Shown here piece after piece: positions 42,170 to 52,150 of a DNA stretch of 64,000 bases. Within the stretch, counting starts at the first letter, position 1, and each line of letters starts with the position of its first letter. This stretch comes from an uncultured Lachnospiraceae bacterium (GTDB taxonomy: Bacteria > Bacillota > Clostridia > Lachnospirales > Lachnospiraceae). Position numbers and translations under genes: made by a program. The notes under the pieces were generated by a model. It worked only from the letters and a program-made list of their open reading frames with translations. It had not been told where the DNA came from and searched no databases. The stretch spans positions 1 to 64,000 of the forward strand of contig CAJUJY010000012.1 in the NCBI GenBank assembly GCA_910586555.1, given 5' to 3'.

Positions 42170-43490
42170 ACCTTTTTTCTTTTCTCTCCCTGATTATAAA
42201 CTTTAATGGCGTGCCTGTAAAGCCAAATGCTTCACGTATTTTATTTTCAATATACCTTGTATAAGAAAAATGCATAAGTTTTTTATCGTTTACAAATATA
42301 ACAAATGCTGGTGGTTTTACACTGGCCTGCGTAATATAGAAAAGTTTAAGCCTGCGGCCCTTGTCAGAAGGCGGCTGCTGTAGTGCTACTGCCTCTGCCA
42401 TTATTTCATTAAGTACGCCTGTTGCTATACGGAGTGAATGGTTCTGTATAACAGCTTCAAGCATGTCAAAAAGTTTGGGTATGCGCTGTCCTGTCTGTGC
42501 AGAGATAAAAATAATCTCTGCATATGGCATAAAGGATAGTATTTCACGTATCTTTGCAGTATATTTTTTAACAGAATTATTATCCTTTTTAACAGCGTCC
42601 CATTTATTTACGGCAATAACCATTCCACGTCCCCTGTCATGTGCAATTCCTGCGATTTTAGCGTCCTGCTCTGTAATGCCTTCCACGGCATCTATAACAA
42701 GCACTACTACATCTGCACGCTCAACAGCCGATACAGTACGGAGTATGCTGTACCTTTCAATCTCTTCTTTTATTTTGTTTTTACGCCTTAGCCCTGCTGT
42801 ATCTATAAATACATATTCCTTATCTTTCCATGTAACAGAAGTATCTACGGCATCCCTTGTAGTGCCTGCAATATCTGATACTATAACCCTGTTTTCACCA
42901 AGTATTTTGTTAATAATGGAAGACTTTCCAACATTTGGTTTGCCAACAATGGCAATACGTGGCCTTTCGTCTTCCTCTTCTTCTGTTATACATGGGAAAA
43001 GTGATGTGACTTCATCAAGCATATCACCAAGCCCCAGTTTGCCTATAGAAGAAACAGGGACAGGATCACCAATGCCAAGGTTATAAAATTCATATACATC
43101 AGGCATATACTTCTCAAAATTATCTACTTTATTAACAACAAGCACAATTTTCTTATCTGCCCTTCTTAACATGTCTGCAACTTTAAAATCAGAATCTGTA
43201 ACACCTTGCCGTACATCCACAACAAACATTACAACATCTGCCATTTCTATTGCCATAAGTGCCTGTTCACGCATATCCTTAAGCATCTGGTTTTTGGTTA
43301 CAGGCTCAATCCCACCTGTGTCCATTATTGTAAATGAATAATTAAGCCATGATACATCAGCATAAATGCGGTCCCTTGTAACACCTGGCGTATCTTTTAC
43401 AATAGATATGCGCTCACCCGCAATCATATTAAAAAGCGTTGATTTGCCAACATTAGGACGCCCTACAATAGCAACAACCGGTTTGCCCAT
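42168..43490 (-). CDS. der: ribosome-assembly GTPase Der (EngA)
   Basis: 440 residues, normal. Two tandem GTPase domains: GRPNVGKST with DTPGVTRDR and NKVD (first), then GKPNVGKSS with DIAGTTRDAVD and NKWD (second). A KH-like C-terminal domain from about 350 follows. It is needed for 50S subunit maturation. The ATG at 43490 is chosen because the protein family starts at MGKPVVAIVG; AAAGGCAGGG is ahead. Its stop codon is the first part of repeat copy B. It heads der-plsY-gpsA. Confidence 0.97.
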   Translation of the reverse strand: MGKPVVAIVGRPNVGKSTLFNMIAGERISIVKDTPGVTRDRIYADVSWLNYSFTIMDTGGIEPVTKNQMLKDMREQALMAIEMADVVMFVVDVRQGVTDSDFKVADMLRRADKKIVLVVNKVDNFEKYMPDVYEFYNLGIGDPVPVSSIGKLGLGDMLDEVTSLFPCITEEEEDERPRIAIVGKPNVGKSSIINKILGENRVIVSDIAGTTRDAVDTSVTWKDKEYVFIDTAGLRRKNKIKEEIERYSILRTVSAVERADVVVLVIDAVEGITEQDAKIAGIAHDRGRGMVIAVNKWDAVKKDNNSVKKYTAKIREILSFMPYAEIIFISAQTGQRIPKLFDMLEAVIQNHSLRIATGVLNEIMAEAVALQQPPSDKGRRLKLFYITQASVKPPAFVIFVNDKKLMHFSYTRYIENKIREAFGFTGTPLKFIIRERKEKR

Positions 43491-43533
43491 TTTAACTGCC
43501 CTGCCTTTCCACAAAGCCTGGAAAACCAGTTTC

Positions 43534-44685
43534 TCAGGCTGTTTCCTTTACCTTTCCTACAAGAAATTCATTAACACTTGTATAAAGTATTTCATTATTA
43601 ATAATATCTTCTGACTTAGTACCAAAATATTCATCAAAAAGCTTGTCCAGCTCTTCCTGGTTTTCAACAGCATATTCCTTAAGGTAATTGTCTAAAACCT
43701 CTTTATATGCATTTTCATCAAGCCCTATGCCCTCTTTTTGTGCTATTGCATTAAAAAGCAGCCTTTTGCCAAGATCACTTTTAGCACTTGTTTCTACATT
43801 CTTTTCAAAATCTTCTTCACTCATTGACTGCGCTTCAAGATAATCTTTAAGTTCCATGCCATTTTGCTTAAGGTAATAGACAATAGGTGCCTTATATTGC
43901 GTTTTAACCCTTTCAAGAAGGTCTTCCGGATAATCCTTTATTTCAGATTTAGTATAAACATATTCCCATGCCATGTCCTGTACTACATTTTTACGGATAA
44001 ACTCTGTATAATCCTTAGCTGTATTTTTATATTCTTTATCAAAATCTTTAAAATTGTTTTTAACAAATTTATCTGTAAATTCTGACCATCTTTTTATATA
44101 ATTAACTGTTACTGTAAATACTGCCGGTTTGCCTGCATAATCAGGATTTGGCGGGTAACTTTCAGGGAATGTCACATCTATATCAAAAGTCTTGCCTGCC
44201 TTCTTGCCAATTAATGCGTCTTCAAACCCGTCAATAAAATTGCCAGAACCAATCTTAAGGTTATAACCGTCAGGACTTGTATCCTTTGTGCATGACCCGC
44301 CGTTAAATGCTTCCCCGTCCATCTTTCCTACATAATAAATATTAACAGTGTCACCTTTCTTAATAGTGCCTTTTTTATCCTTCTTAAAATCATCAGTCTT
44401 TTCAATATTTGTTGTAATCATTTTATCTGTTGTATCCTCAATATCCTTCTTTGCAAGCGGTATTGATGAATAATCACCTACACTGACAAGGCCCGTATAA
44501 TCCAGTTCTTTATATATATCAGCCTCCCTGGCATACTCCTTTTCTGTATCCTTATCATTCTTATCCGTCTTTTCAGAACTTGTGCTTTTATTATCCGTAT
44601 CTTCCTTCGCAGAACTACAGCCAGTAAACGGAAGGGCCATAGAAGCACATAACACCAGTGCCAGAAACTTATTATACTTTCTCAA
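43534..44685 (-). CDS. FKBP-type, trigger-factor-like lipoprotein
   Basis: 383 residues, starting with TTG (GGAGGA seven bases ahead). A lipoprotein signal with lipobox LPFTGC is followed by an acidic/lysine-rich linker, an FKBP-type peptidyl-prolyl isomerase domain (about 110-200, with GDTVNIYYVGKMDGEAFNGG and GSGNFIDGFEDALIGKKAG) and a helical C-terminus (about 200-380) like the chaperone arms of trigger factor. The ribosome-binding N-terminal domain of trigger factor is missing. It should help fold exported proteins on the outer face of the membrane. It is 43 bases upstream of der on the same strand. Confidence 0.87.
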   Translation of the reverse strand: MRKYNKFLALVLCASMALPFTGCSSAKEDTDNKSTSSEKTDKNDKDTEKEYAREADIYKELDYTGLVSVGDYSSIPLAKKDIEDTTDKMITTNIEKTDDFKKDKKGTIKKGDTVNIYYVGKMDGEAFNGGSCTKDTSPDGYNLKIGSGNFIDGFEDALIGKKAGKTFDIDVTFPESYPPNPDYAGKPAVFTVTVNYIKRWSEFTDKFVKNNFKDFDKEYKNTAKDYTEFIRKNVVQDMAWEYVYTKSEIKDYPEDLLERVKTQYKAPIVYYLKQNGMELKDYLEAQSMSEEDFEKNVETSAKSDLGKRLLFNAIAQKEGIGLDENAYKEVLDNYLKEYAVENQEELDKLFDEYFGTKSEDIINNEILYTSVNEFLVGKVKETA

Positions 44686-44775
44686 AATAATTCCTCCAAT
44701 TTATAAAATTAAAAATTTACAACTACTACATACTAACATATTAAAAGGGAAGATTCAAGGAAAAAAGAAAAATGA

Positions 44776-44799
44776 GGAAACAGGGAAATATCTGTTTCC
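44776..44799 (-). terminator. terminator of the GDP-fucose operon
   Basis: GGAAACAG pairs with CTGTTTCC across eight bases. On the minus strand it is followed by TCATTTTTCTTTTTT. Confidence 0.7.
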
Positions 44800-44856
44800 A
44801 TAAAAAAAGAATTTATAAATTTAGATAATCCAAAATACATTTCCAGTCTGGGTATG

Positions 44857-45834
44857 TCACCCTCTTACTTCTAAAAACTGTGCCCTGCCATAAATATTAA
44901 TTATTACTGAATTTGCTGGTACAAATATACAACGTCCTTTTTCAAAATCTAATATTTCATTTTCAAATTGTATACTTCCGCGCCCCTCCAGGCAAAGCAG
45001 TACCCTGAATGATATTTCATCTGTCTTGTAATATACAGGATGTTTTCCTGTATTTAAAATTATACGGCGGGCTTCAAAATATTTGCATCTGCAAAGTAAT
45101 TCTGAAGCTTCACCATTACGGTATTTTAATACTCTTTGTGGTTGTCCTGGGTCTGCCATCCTTTCCAGGTTTGCAACATCCAGTGCTTTATCTATATGCA
45201 GCCTGCGCTTCCTGCCATCCTTGCCTGTACGTCCATAATCATAAAGGCGGTAGGTAAGATTGCTGTTTTCCTGTATTTCTGCCAGAAGTGTCCCTGCACC
45301 GATTGCATGGATAGTTCCAGCTTCAATAAAAAATAAATCATTTTTTTTTACTGGTACTTTTTGCAGATAGTCCATTATACTTCCATCTTCAACCGCATTT
45401 TTTATAGTCTGCCTGTCACATTCATGTATTAAACCATACACCAGTTTTGCATCTTTTTCTGCATCTAAAACATACCACATCTCGCTTTTTCCAGACTGTC
45501 CATTTTCATGTTCCATAGCATAATTGTCATCTGGATGTACCTGTACAGATAAATCTTCCTTTGCATCAATAAATTTAATTAGTATTGGCAGTTCCCCATT
45601 TGTACATGGATGTGTTCCAAGATATTCAGGATGCATTTTTAAAACCATAGACAGGGTTTGTCCACTAAACCTGCCACTATCCACAAATGAAGGCCCGTCA
45701 GGATGTGTACTGCACTCCCATGTTTCTGCAAGAGGAGTTAAATCTATATTTTTTGCAAAATCATCTTTTAACCTGTTGCCTCCCCATAAATAATCTTTTC
45801 CCGAAGGTCTTAATAAAAAAGGATATGCTGCCAT
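44857..45834 (-). CDS. manA: mannose-6-phosphate isomerase, class I
   Basis: Interconverts fructose 6-phosphate and mannose 6-phosphate. 325 residues. Zinc-site sequences are visible: SVQVHPDDNYAMEHEN near 95-110, then SEMWYVLDAE and AGTIHAIGAGTLLAEIQ. The ATG at 45834 shares its A with the manC stop (TAATG), so translation is coupled; the GTG at 45843 is not needed. Last gene of gmd-fcl-manC-manA. Confidence 0.93.
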   Translation of the reverse strand: MAAYPFLLRPSGKDYLWGGNRLKDDFAKNIDLTPLAETWECSTHPDGPSFVDSGRFSGQTLSMVLKMHPEYLGTHPCTNGELPILIKFIDAKEDLSVQVHPDDNYAMEHENGQSGKSEMWYVLDAEKDAKLVYGLIHECDRQTIKNAVEDGSIMDYLQKVPVKKNDLFFIEAGTIHAIGAGTLLAEIQENSNLTYRLYDYGRTGKDGRKRRLHIDKALDVANLERMADPGQPQRVLKYRNGEASELLCRCKYFEARRIILNTGKHPVYYKTDEISFRVLLCLEGRGSIQFENEILDFEKGRCIFVPANSVIINIYGRAQFLEVRG

Positions 45835-47168
45835 TAGTGCCACTCCAGTTCAAATTTTTGTTTATCCTGCACAGAAATCCCTGTACCAGTCTGGACTTCT
45901 ACTAGTTTTAATTCCGTTTCTGCAATAATTGTATGTTTGCATCCTGCACTCATAGCTACCACATCCCCTGCCTTAACATTTTGTTCCATACCATCAACAA
46001 CCGTCCTGCCTGTACCGCTTATAACAACCCATACTTCATCCCTGTACTTATGGTTATGGTAATTCATGCTATGTCCTTTATTTAATGTAACTTTAATAGT
46101 CATGCTTCTATCTTCAACATCCAGTACCCTGAAGCTTCCCCATGACTTTTCTGCAAACATAACTTGTTGTACAATCCCGTCAACATATGGCTTTATATAC
46201 GAACTCTGTTCTTTATCAGATACCAGTATTCCCTCAGGGCTTGCAGAAATAATTACATCCCTTAATCCCATTGCAAGAACAGGTACATCCATCTCATTCA
46301 CAATATTTACACCAGAACATGTATCATCCATTATCCCCTTGCCAATAATATTTTCACACATTGACTCAGATAAGGTATTCCAAGTACCAATATCTTTCCA
46401 GCTTCCAGAAAACTTCATAACCTGTATTTTCTCTTCTTTTTCAACTACAGCATAATCAAAGGAAATCTTTTCCAGTGTGCCATACCTTGAATACAAATCC
46501 TGGTAACTCTTATATCCTGCCAGTTCACGTGCCTTATCCAGCACATACTTTAATTTATATGCAAATACCCCTCCATTCCATAACGCACCCTGTGCAATAT
46601 AACTGCGGGCAGTCCTGGCGTCTGGTTTTTCCTTAAATGTCTTAACATATGCAATATTTTTACTTTCTGCCTGTTCATTAATTTCTGGAATAATATAACC
46701 ATATTTTTCGCTTGGGTAAGAAGGTTCAATTCCCATAAGTACCAGATTTGCTTCACCTTTGGCAGCCTGGTATGAAAGTTCCTTTAATGCTTCAAAATAT
46801 CCATCTTCTACATATGGATCAACAGGACATACCACTACAGGTTCTTCCAGGCCTGCTTTCATAACATCTGCAAGGTATGATGTAGCAAGTGCAATAGCAG
46901 GAAAGGTATCCCTTCTGCATGGTTCAGCAGATATGCCCACGCTGTCCCCAAGCTGGTTATTTATTGCAGATATCTGTGTCTTTGATGTTGCAATAATTAT
47001 CCTGGCATCTGCATCTGATTTCCTGATCTGCCTGTAAACCCGCTGTAACATAGACTCATATGTCCCATCTTCTTTTTTAAAAATTTTTATAAACTGTTTT
47101 GACCTTATATCGTTAGACAGCGGCCATAAACGTCTGCCAGAACCACCAGATAATAAAATAATATTCAT
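45834..47168 (-). CDS. manC: mannose-1-phosphate guanylyltransferase, bifunctional type with C-terminal isomerase-like cupin
   Basis: 444 residues. The N-terminal nucleotidyltransferase starts MNIILLSGGSGRRLWPLSND and has the VEKEEKIQVMKFSGSWKDIG region. The C-terminal cupin (about 345-440) has MNYHNHKYRDEVWVV and resembles type II phosphomannose isomerase. It makes GDP-mannose from mannose 1-phosphate and GTP and feeds Gmd. No phosphomannomutase gene is present in the window. It is coupled to manA. Confidence 0.93.
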   Translation of the reverse strand: MNIILLSGGSGRRLWPLSNDIRSKQFIKIFKKEDGTYESMLQRVYRQIRKSDADARIIIATSKTQISAINNQLGDSVGISAEPCRRDTFPAIALATSYLADVMKAGLEEPVVVCPVDPYVEDGYFEALKELSYQAAKGEANLVLMGIEPSYPSEKYGYIIPEINEQAESKNIAYVKTFKEKPDARTARSYIAQGALWNGGVFAYKLKYVLDKARELAGYKSYQDLYSRYGTLEKISFDYAVVEKEEKIQVMKFSGSWKDIGTWNTLSESMCENIIGKGIMDDTCSGVNIVNEMDVPVLAMGLRDVIISASPEGILVSDKEQSSYIKPYVDGIVQQVMFAEKSWGSFRVLDVEDRSMTIKVTLNKGHSMNYHNHKYRDEVWVVISGTGRTVVDGMEQNVKAGDVVAMSAGCKHTIIAETELKLVEVQTGTGISVQDKQKFELEWH

Positions 47169-47216
47169 ATTTACACAATTCCTTTCTCTGTCCTGTATGC
47201 TTTAAAAAATTAAAGT

Positions 47217-48161
47217 TTATCTGGCAGCCCTTAACGGATTATTAAGGAAGTCCTCATAACTAAGCCTTATACCCTCTTCTAATCCTGTTTTATATTTCCA
47301 GCCAAGCCTTTCTGCCTTGCTTGTATCAAGCAGTTTTCTTGGTGTGCCATTAGGCCTGCTTGTGTCCCAGGCAATTTTCCCTTTATAACCAGTAACTTTT
47401 GCAACTAACAGTGCAAGCTCTTTTATAGAAATTTCTTTGCCGGTACCAGCATTAACAGTTTCATTTCCAGAATAATTATTCATAAGGAAAACGCATAAAT
47501 CTGCCAGGTCATCAACATACAAAAATTCACGCAGGGGAGAGCCATCCCCCCAGCAGACAACTTCCTCTGCCCCGCTTACTTTAGCTTCATGGAAACGGCG
47601 TATAAGGGCTGGCAGTACATGTGAATGTTCCGGATGGTAATTGTCATTAGGCCCATAAAGGTTTGTTGGCATTACGGAAATATAATCTGTACCATACTGC
47701 CTGTTTAAATATTCACAGTATTTAAGACCTGAAATTTTAGCAAGTGCATAAGCTTCATTAGTTTCTTCAAGGCTGCTTGTCAATAAACAGCTTTCAGGCA
47801 TAGGCTGTGGTGCTAATCTTGGATAAATACATGAACTGCCTAGAAATTCCAGTTTCCTGCATCCATTTTTCCATGCAGAATTAATAACATTCATTTCCAG
47901 AACCATATTAAACCACATAAAATCCGCAAGAGCCTCCTGGTTAGCTGCAATTCCTCCTACCTTAGCAGCCGCCAGGAAAACATACTCTGGTTTTTCTTTT
48001 TCAAAAAAACTTTCCACATCTTCCTGCCTGCAAAGGTCAAGTTCTGCGTGTGTCCTTGTAATAATATTTGTATAGCCCTGTTTCCTTAACTCCCTGGTAA
48101 TAGCAGAGCCAACCATTCCATTATGCCCCGCCACATAAATTTTCGCATTTTTATCCATCAT
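47217..48161 (-). CDS. fcl: GDP-L-fucose synthase
   Basis: Epimerises and reduces GDP-4-keto-6-deoxymannose to GDP-L-fucose with NADPH. 314 residues, normal. Short-chain dehydrogenase fold: VAGHNGMVGSAITREL near 10-25, GSSCIYPRLAPQPMPE, the catalytic YALAKISG (Tyr-x3-Lys), PTNLYGPNDN and WGDGSPLREFLYVDDLA. It follows gmd by 36 bases; the two together convert GDP-mannose to GDP-L-fucose. Confidence 0.96.
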   Translation of the reverse strand: MMDKNAKIYVAGHNGMVGSAITRELRKQGYTNIITRTHAELDLCRQEDVESFFEKEKPEYVFLAAAKVGGIAANQEALADFMWFNMVLEMNVINSAWKNGCRKLEFLGSSCIYPRLAPQPMPESCLLTSSLEETNEAYALAKISGLKYCEYLNRQYGTDYISVMPTNLYGPNDNYHPEHSHVLPALIRRFHEAKVSGAEEVVCWGDGSPLREFLYVDDLADLCVFLMNNYSGNETVNAGTGKEISIKELALLVAKVTGYKGKIAWDTSRPNGTPRKLLDTSKAERLGWKYKTGLEEGIRLSYEDFLNNPLRAAR

Positions 48162-48197
48162 ATATATCTATCTTCCCTTTATCATTAATACTGGAAA

Positions 48198-49289
48198 TTA
48201 TTTAACCACACCTTTTTCCAGATACTCTTCCAAGTTAAGCCTGATATGCTCCTCTGCCCTTTCAACAGCCACTTTTTGCATATCATATTTAACCATGATT
48301 TTTACTAATTCTTCAAAACTTGTTTTTACAGGATTCCAGCCTAGTTCATTTTTAGCTTTGGAAGGATTACCCAGTAAATTCACAACATCCGTAGGACGGT
48401 AAAAATCAGGACTCACCTCCACAATTATTTTTCCTGTTGCCTGGTCAATGCCCTTCTCTTCCATTCCCTCACCCTGCCATACAATATCTATTCCAGCATA
48501 TTTAAAAGCAAGTGTAGCAAACTCCCTGACAGAATGTTGTTCACCTGTAGCAATAACAAAATCATCTGGTTTTTCATTTTGTAAAATAAGCCACATACAC
48601 TCAACATAATCTTTGGCATATCCCCAGTCACGTAAAGAAGACAGATTGCCAAGATAAAGCTTGTCCTGCTTTCCCTGTGCAATACGTGCAGCAGCAAGTG
48701 TAATTTTACGTGTTACAAAAGTTTCACCGCGCCTTTCTGACTCATGGTTAAATAAAATGCCTGAACTACAGAACATATTGTATGCTTCCCTGTATTCTTT
48801 CACAATCCAGAAACCATACTGTTTAGCAACTGCATAAGGGCTGTATGGATGAAATGGTGTAGTTTCACTTTGTGGTACTTCTTCAACCTTTCCATAAAGC
48901 TCAGATGTTGAAGCCTGGTAAATCCTGCATGTCTTTTCAAGGCTACATACACGTACAGCCTCAAGTACCCGGAGCACACCTGTTGCAACAATATCTGCTG
49001 TATACTCAGGCACATCAAACGAAACCTGTACATGGCTTTGTGCTGCAAGATTATAAATCTCATCTGGTTTTATCTCTCCAATTAACTTAACAAGACTGAT
49101 AGAATCTCCCAGATCCCCAAATTTCAAATGAAAACCAGGAGTCCCTTCTAAATGGGCAATACGTTCCCTGAAATCAACAGAAGACCTGCGTATCATCCCA
49201 TATACTTCATACCCTTTTTCCAGCAGAAATTCTGAAAGATAAGAACCATCCTGCCCTGTTACACCAGTAATAAGTGCTCTCTTTGCCAT
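48198..49289 (-). CDS. gmd: GDP-mannose 4,6-dehydratase
   Basis: 363 residues. Extended SDR fold with ALITGVTGQDGSYLSEFLL at the NAD site, STSELYGKVEEVPQ, the catalytic YSPYAVAKQYG and HESERRGETFVTRKI. First committed step to GDP-L-fucose. TGGAGGG is ahead of the ATG. First gene of the operon behind a promoter with a pair of direct repeats shared with the ATP-grasp gene. Confidence 0.97.
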   Translation of the reverse strand: MAKRALITGVTGQDGSYLSEFLLEKGYEVYGMIRRSSVDFRERIAHLEGTPGFHLKFGDLGDSISLVKLIGEIKPDEIYNLAAQSHVQVSFDVPEYTADIVATGVLRVLEAVRVCSLEKTCRIYQASTSELYGKVEEVPQSETTPFHPYSPYAVAKQYGFWIVKEYREAYNMFCSSGILFNHESERRGETFVTRKITLAAARIAQGKQDKLYLGNLSSLRDWGYAKDYVECMWLILQNEKPDDFVIATGEQHSVREFATLAFKYAGIDIVWQGEGMEEKGIDQATGKIIVEVSPDFYRPTDVVNLLGNPSKAKNELGWNPVKTSFEELVKIMVKYDMQKVAVERAEEHIRLNLEEYLEKGVVK

Positions 49290-49328
49290 AAAAACCCTCC
49301 ATTCAATCTGGTATACTTTATAAATATT

Positions 49329-49393
49329 ATTTTATCAGCATAAAGCTTTTAAATAAATTCATTATCTTGGGTAATTCTTGCACTATCTTGGGG
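49329..49393 (-). promoter_or_regulatory. gmd promoter with two 9-bp activator repeats
   Basis: On the minus strand CCCAAGATA occurs at 49392-49384 and 49371-49363, 21 bases start to start. A weak -35 TTTATT (49357-49352) and -10 TAAAAT (49334-49329) follow with a 17-base spacer. The distance from the second repeat to the -10 is 28 bases, identical to the promoter at 55000-55063. Confidence 0.7.
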
Positions 49394-49441
49394 TTTAACC
49401 GCAAATAATAACTGTTTTTTCCAAAAAAATATAATAACCTG

Positions 49442-50383
49442 TTATTTCAGGTTTTCCTGGCTTTGCCAGTTATTCACCTGGTTAAGCTGGTATTCAAAAT
49501 CCCTTCTTTTCTGTTCAGTCATATTACTAAGAACCAAACCAGAAAAAAATGACTGTATTGCTGCCAGTGCTGCAAATCCACATACTATAAGTGTTGGAAT
49601 ACGCATCACCAGATGTGTATTTAAAAATTCTAAAAATACTGGTATAAAAAAGCCCAGTGCAAGCAAAATAAGAACCAAGGAGATACTGCCAAAAAACTGT
49701 AGTGGCTTGTACTGCTTAAAAAGCCTGAAGATTGTTTTTATAACTTTAAATCCATCTGAAAATGTATTTAATTTTGAAAAGCTTCCATCGGGACGGTCAC
49801 GGTAGCTGACAACAACATTTTCAATATGCATATTATTAAAAACTGCATGAATTGTCATTTCTGTTTCAATTTCAAATCCCTTTGAAAGAACAGGAAACGT
49901 TTTTACAAAACCATAACTAAATGCCCTGTAACCAGTCATAACATCTTTTACATCTGAATGAAATAAATAATTAATACTTTTACGCACAATAGAATTGCCT
50001 GAATTATGAAAAAGTCTTTTATTTTCTGAAAAATAAGTTGAAGATAAACGGTCACCAACTACCATATCTGCATTATGTAACAACACTTCATTTGCCATCT
50101 GGCTGGCACAGTCCAGTGGATAAGTATCATCACCATCTATCATTATATAACATTCTGCATTAATTTCACGGAACATCTGGCGTATAACATTACCCTTTCC
50201 CTGCATAGTTTCATAACGCACAATAGCACCTGCTTTTTCCGCTAGTTCTGCTGTATGGTCTGTAGAATTATTATCATATACATATATAACTGCTTCTGGA
50301 AGATAAACTTTCACATCCTTTATTACCTTTTCGATTGTCTTTGCTTCATTATAGCAAGGAATTAAAACTGCAATCCTGTCCAT
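49442..50383 (-). CDS. family 2 glycosyltransferase with two C-terminal membrane helices
   Basis: 313 residues. GT2 fold: VLIPCYNEAKTIEKVI at the start, VYDNNSTDHTAELA, a metal-binding DGDDTYPLD near 90 and DVMTGYRAFS. Two membrane helices at about 235-255 and 268-290 resemble polyprenyl-phosphate sugar transferases that make lipid-linked sugar donors. Its ATG is the base after the stop of the GT-C-like gene, so it may provide the lipid donor used by that protein. No recognisable promoter between them. Confidence 0.88.
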   Translation of the reverse strand: MDRIAVLIPCYNEAKTIEKVIKDVKVYLPEAVIYVYDNNSTDHTAELAEKAGAIVRYETMQGKGNVIRQMFREINAECYIMIDGDDTYPLDCASQMANEVLLHNADMVVGDRLSSTYFSENKRLFHNSGNSIVRKSINYLFHSDVKDVMTGYRAFSYGFVKTFPVLSKGFEIETEMTIHAVFNNMHIENVVVSYRDRPDGSFSKLNTFSDGFKVIKTIFRLFKQYKPLQFFGSISLVLILLALGFFIPVFLEFLNTHLVMRIPTLIVCGFAALAAIQSFFSGLVLSNMTEQKRRDFEYQLNQVNNWQSQENLK

Positions 50384-52087
50384 TTAATTACCACCTTTCA
50401 GTTTAAAACCATCTCTTAAAGATTTACCACGCATTTCTATTTTTTCCAAGCATGTTTTATATGGTGTAGCTGGAAAATTATGATATCCTGTCTGATCTCC
50501 AGAAACAGGATAGTAAAACTCAAAATTTCCAATATCCTGCTTTATACATTCACGTACATTATAATCCTGTGAATATGAAAATGAACCACATTCTGAATTA
50601 ACCCCGGCAGATATAACAGGCTGCATAAGATATGAACCAGCAGCAACTAAAACAATTATTGAAGACGTGTAAAATTTCCATTTTTCTTGTAAAATTACCA
50701 CTATATAACCTACAATAAATAATGGCAGCATAATAATATAACACATACCATACCTTAAAAGAGGAGCACCTTTAAACCATAAACATATACTGGCAATCAT
50801 TGTACAAACAATAACAATAAAATTAATATCCTTTTTTCTGGCTATATTCCATGCACCAGTAATTATTCCAACCATTGCTGCTGGTATATTTAAAAACAGC
50901 ATTTTCTGTAATGTTTTACTCATATTATTATACCAGCCTGGAAACCATTCATTAAAACCAGCTTCATAGCGGTTAACATCATTTAACCCTCTGCCCCATG
51001 CACTAATTTCATGCCTGTCACGTAAAAGGCTTTCTGGTGTCATTTTCCAGTTAAAATTAAATATATCAATTTCTGGATATGGATATAACAGATAACCCGA
51101 AATAATAATATTCCGTATTAAAAATGGTATGATAATTATAATGCCTGCAACTGTATATTTAAAAACCTGTTTCCAATTACGTGTTATTATCATCTTGTAT
51201 GCTGGATATATTGTTAATAATACCATCATTCCAGCCGATAACTTTACAGAAACTGCTAAAAGTGAAAATAAACATAAAACTGCATAATTTTCAATTTCTT
51301 CATTTTTTTCTTCCCATAATTCTGTCCATTTTATAAAAATATATATAACCAGACCTAATGCAAAATGGTCTGTTTCTGGAGAGCTTATCACTAATGAATA
51401 ATTAAAATATGCAATCATTACAATTCTTAAAAAATCTGATACAAAAAATTTCTTATATTTAAAGGCTTTTGCTGTGCAAATAGCATAAGAAATAAAAAAA
51501 AGAAATACGAATCCATTAACACAATGTAATGAACGTCCAAGAATAAAGCGCCAGCTAAATAACGCTTGTAAAGAAAAGAATGCACTATTATACGCAAGGC
51601 GGTTATGCAAATTCCCAAGACCAGGTGCAATTCCATACTCTTCAATCCACCTTATACTTTGTGCGTGGTACAAATCAGTATCATAATGTGATGCAGGCTG
51701 GTTTGCCAGTATAAGTACAGGTATTGCAATTAATATAATAATAACAATTCTTATAGCCATATCTTTAGAAAAAAATTTCTTAATAGAAAATAAAACTTCC
51801 TTCTTTAAAAAAAACAAAATAACAAAACAAGCTAATATTACAAAAGAAAAAGCTAATCCGCCCACATTTGTAAATAAGCTAAAAAATTCCGCATATACAG
51901 TTAAAATACATAATCCTGAAACTATAGCCAGATCTAGTCCAGCACCACTATTTTCTTCTCCCCCCCCCCTCCTTTTTTTTGTAAAAACAGGCTCTGACAC
52001 TGGAAATTTTATAATATGTAAAAAGCCTGATCCCATAAGATATGTAGAAATACCCAGACATAAGATATTTAAAATTATTTCAAACAT
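50384..52087 (-). CDS. polytopic GT-C/GT39-like membrane glycosyltransferase with poly-G tract
   Basis: 567 residues with about ten or more hydrophobic helices. The loop after the third or fourth helix has ANQPASHYDTDLYHAQSIRW, an acidic pair typical of lipid-sugar-dependent GT-C enzymes, and the overall look fits the LIC_10190-type membrane proteins. Codons about 37-46 contain A8 followed by GGA and a run of ten G (51960-51969), read as KKRRGGGEE. A change of one base there would truncate the protein near residue 50. CGGAGG precedes the start. Confidence 0.75.
   Translation of the reverse strand: MFEIILNILCLGISTYLMGSGFLHIIKFPVSEPVFTKKRRGGGEENSGAGLDLAIVSGLCILTVYAEFFSLFTNVGGLAFSFVILACFVILFFLKKEVLFSIKKFFSKDMAIRIVIIILIAIPVLILANQPASHYDTDLYHAQSIRWIEEYGIAPGLGNLHNRLAYNSAFFSLQALFSWRFILGRSLHCVNGFVFLFFISYAICTAKAFKYKKFFVSDFLRIVMIAYFNYSLVISSPETDHFALGLVIYIFIKWTELWEEKNEEIENYAVLCLFSLLAVSVKLSAGMMVLLTIYPAYKMIITRNWKQVFKYTVAGIIIIIPFLIRNIIISGYLLYPYPEIDIFNFNWKMTPESLLRDRHEISAWGRGLNDVNRYEAGFNEWFPGWYNNMSKTLQKMLFLNIPAAMVGIITGAWNIARKKDINFIVIVCTMIASICLWFKGAPLLRYGMCYIIMLPLFIVGYIVVILQEKWKFYTSSIIVLVAAGSYLMQPVISAGVNSECGSFSYSQDYNVRECIKQDIGNFEFYYPVSGDQTGYHNFPATPYKTCLEKIEMRGKSLRDGFKLKGGN
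51960..51969 (-). repeat. G10 homopolymer in the GT-C-like gene
   Basis: Ten C on the plus strand, ten G on the coding strand, next to an A8 run; in frame as sequenced. Candidate slipped-strand contingency site near the 5' end of the gene. Confidence 0.85.
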
Positions 52088-52150
52088 ATATTTTTTCCTC
52101 CGTTTTTACTTAATTGTATCATTATATATTTAGAACTTGTTTGGCGTCTG

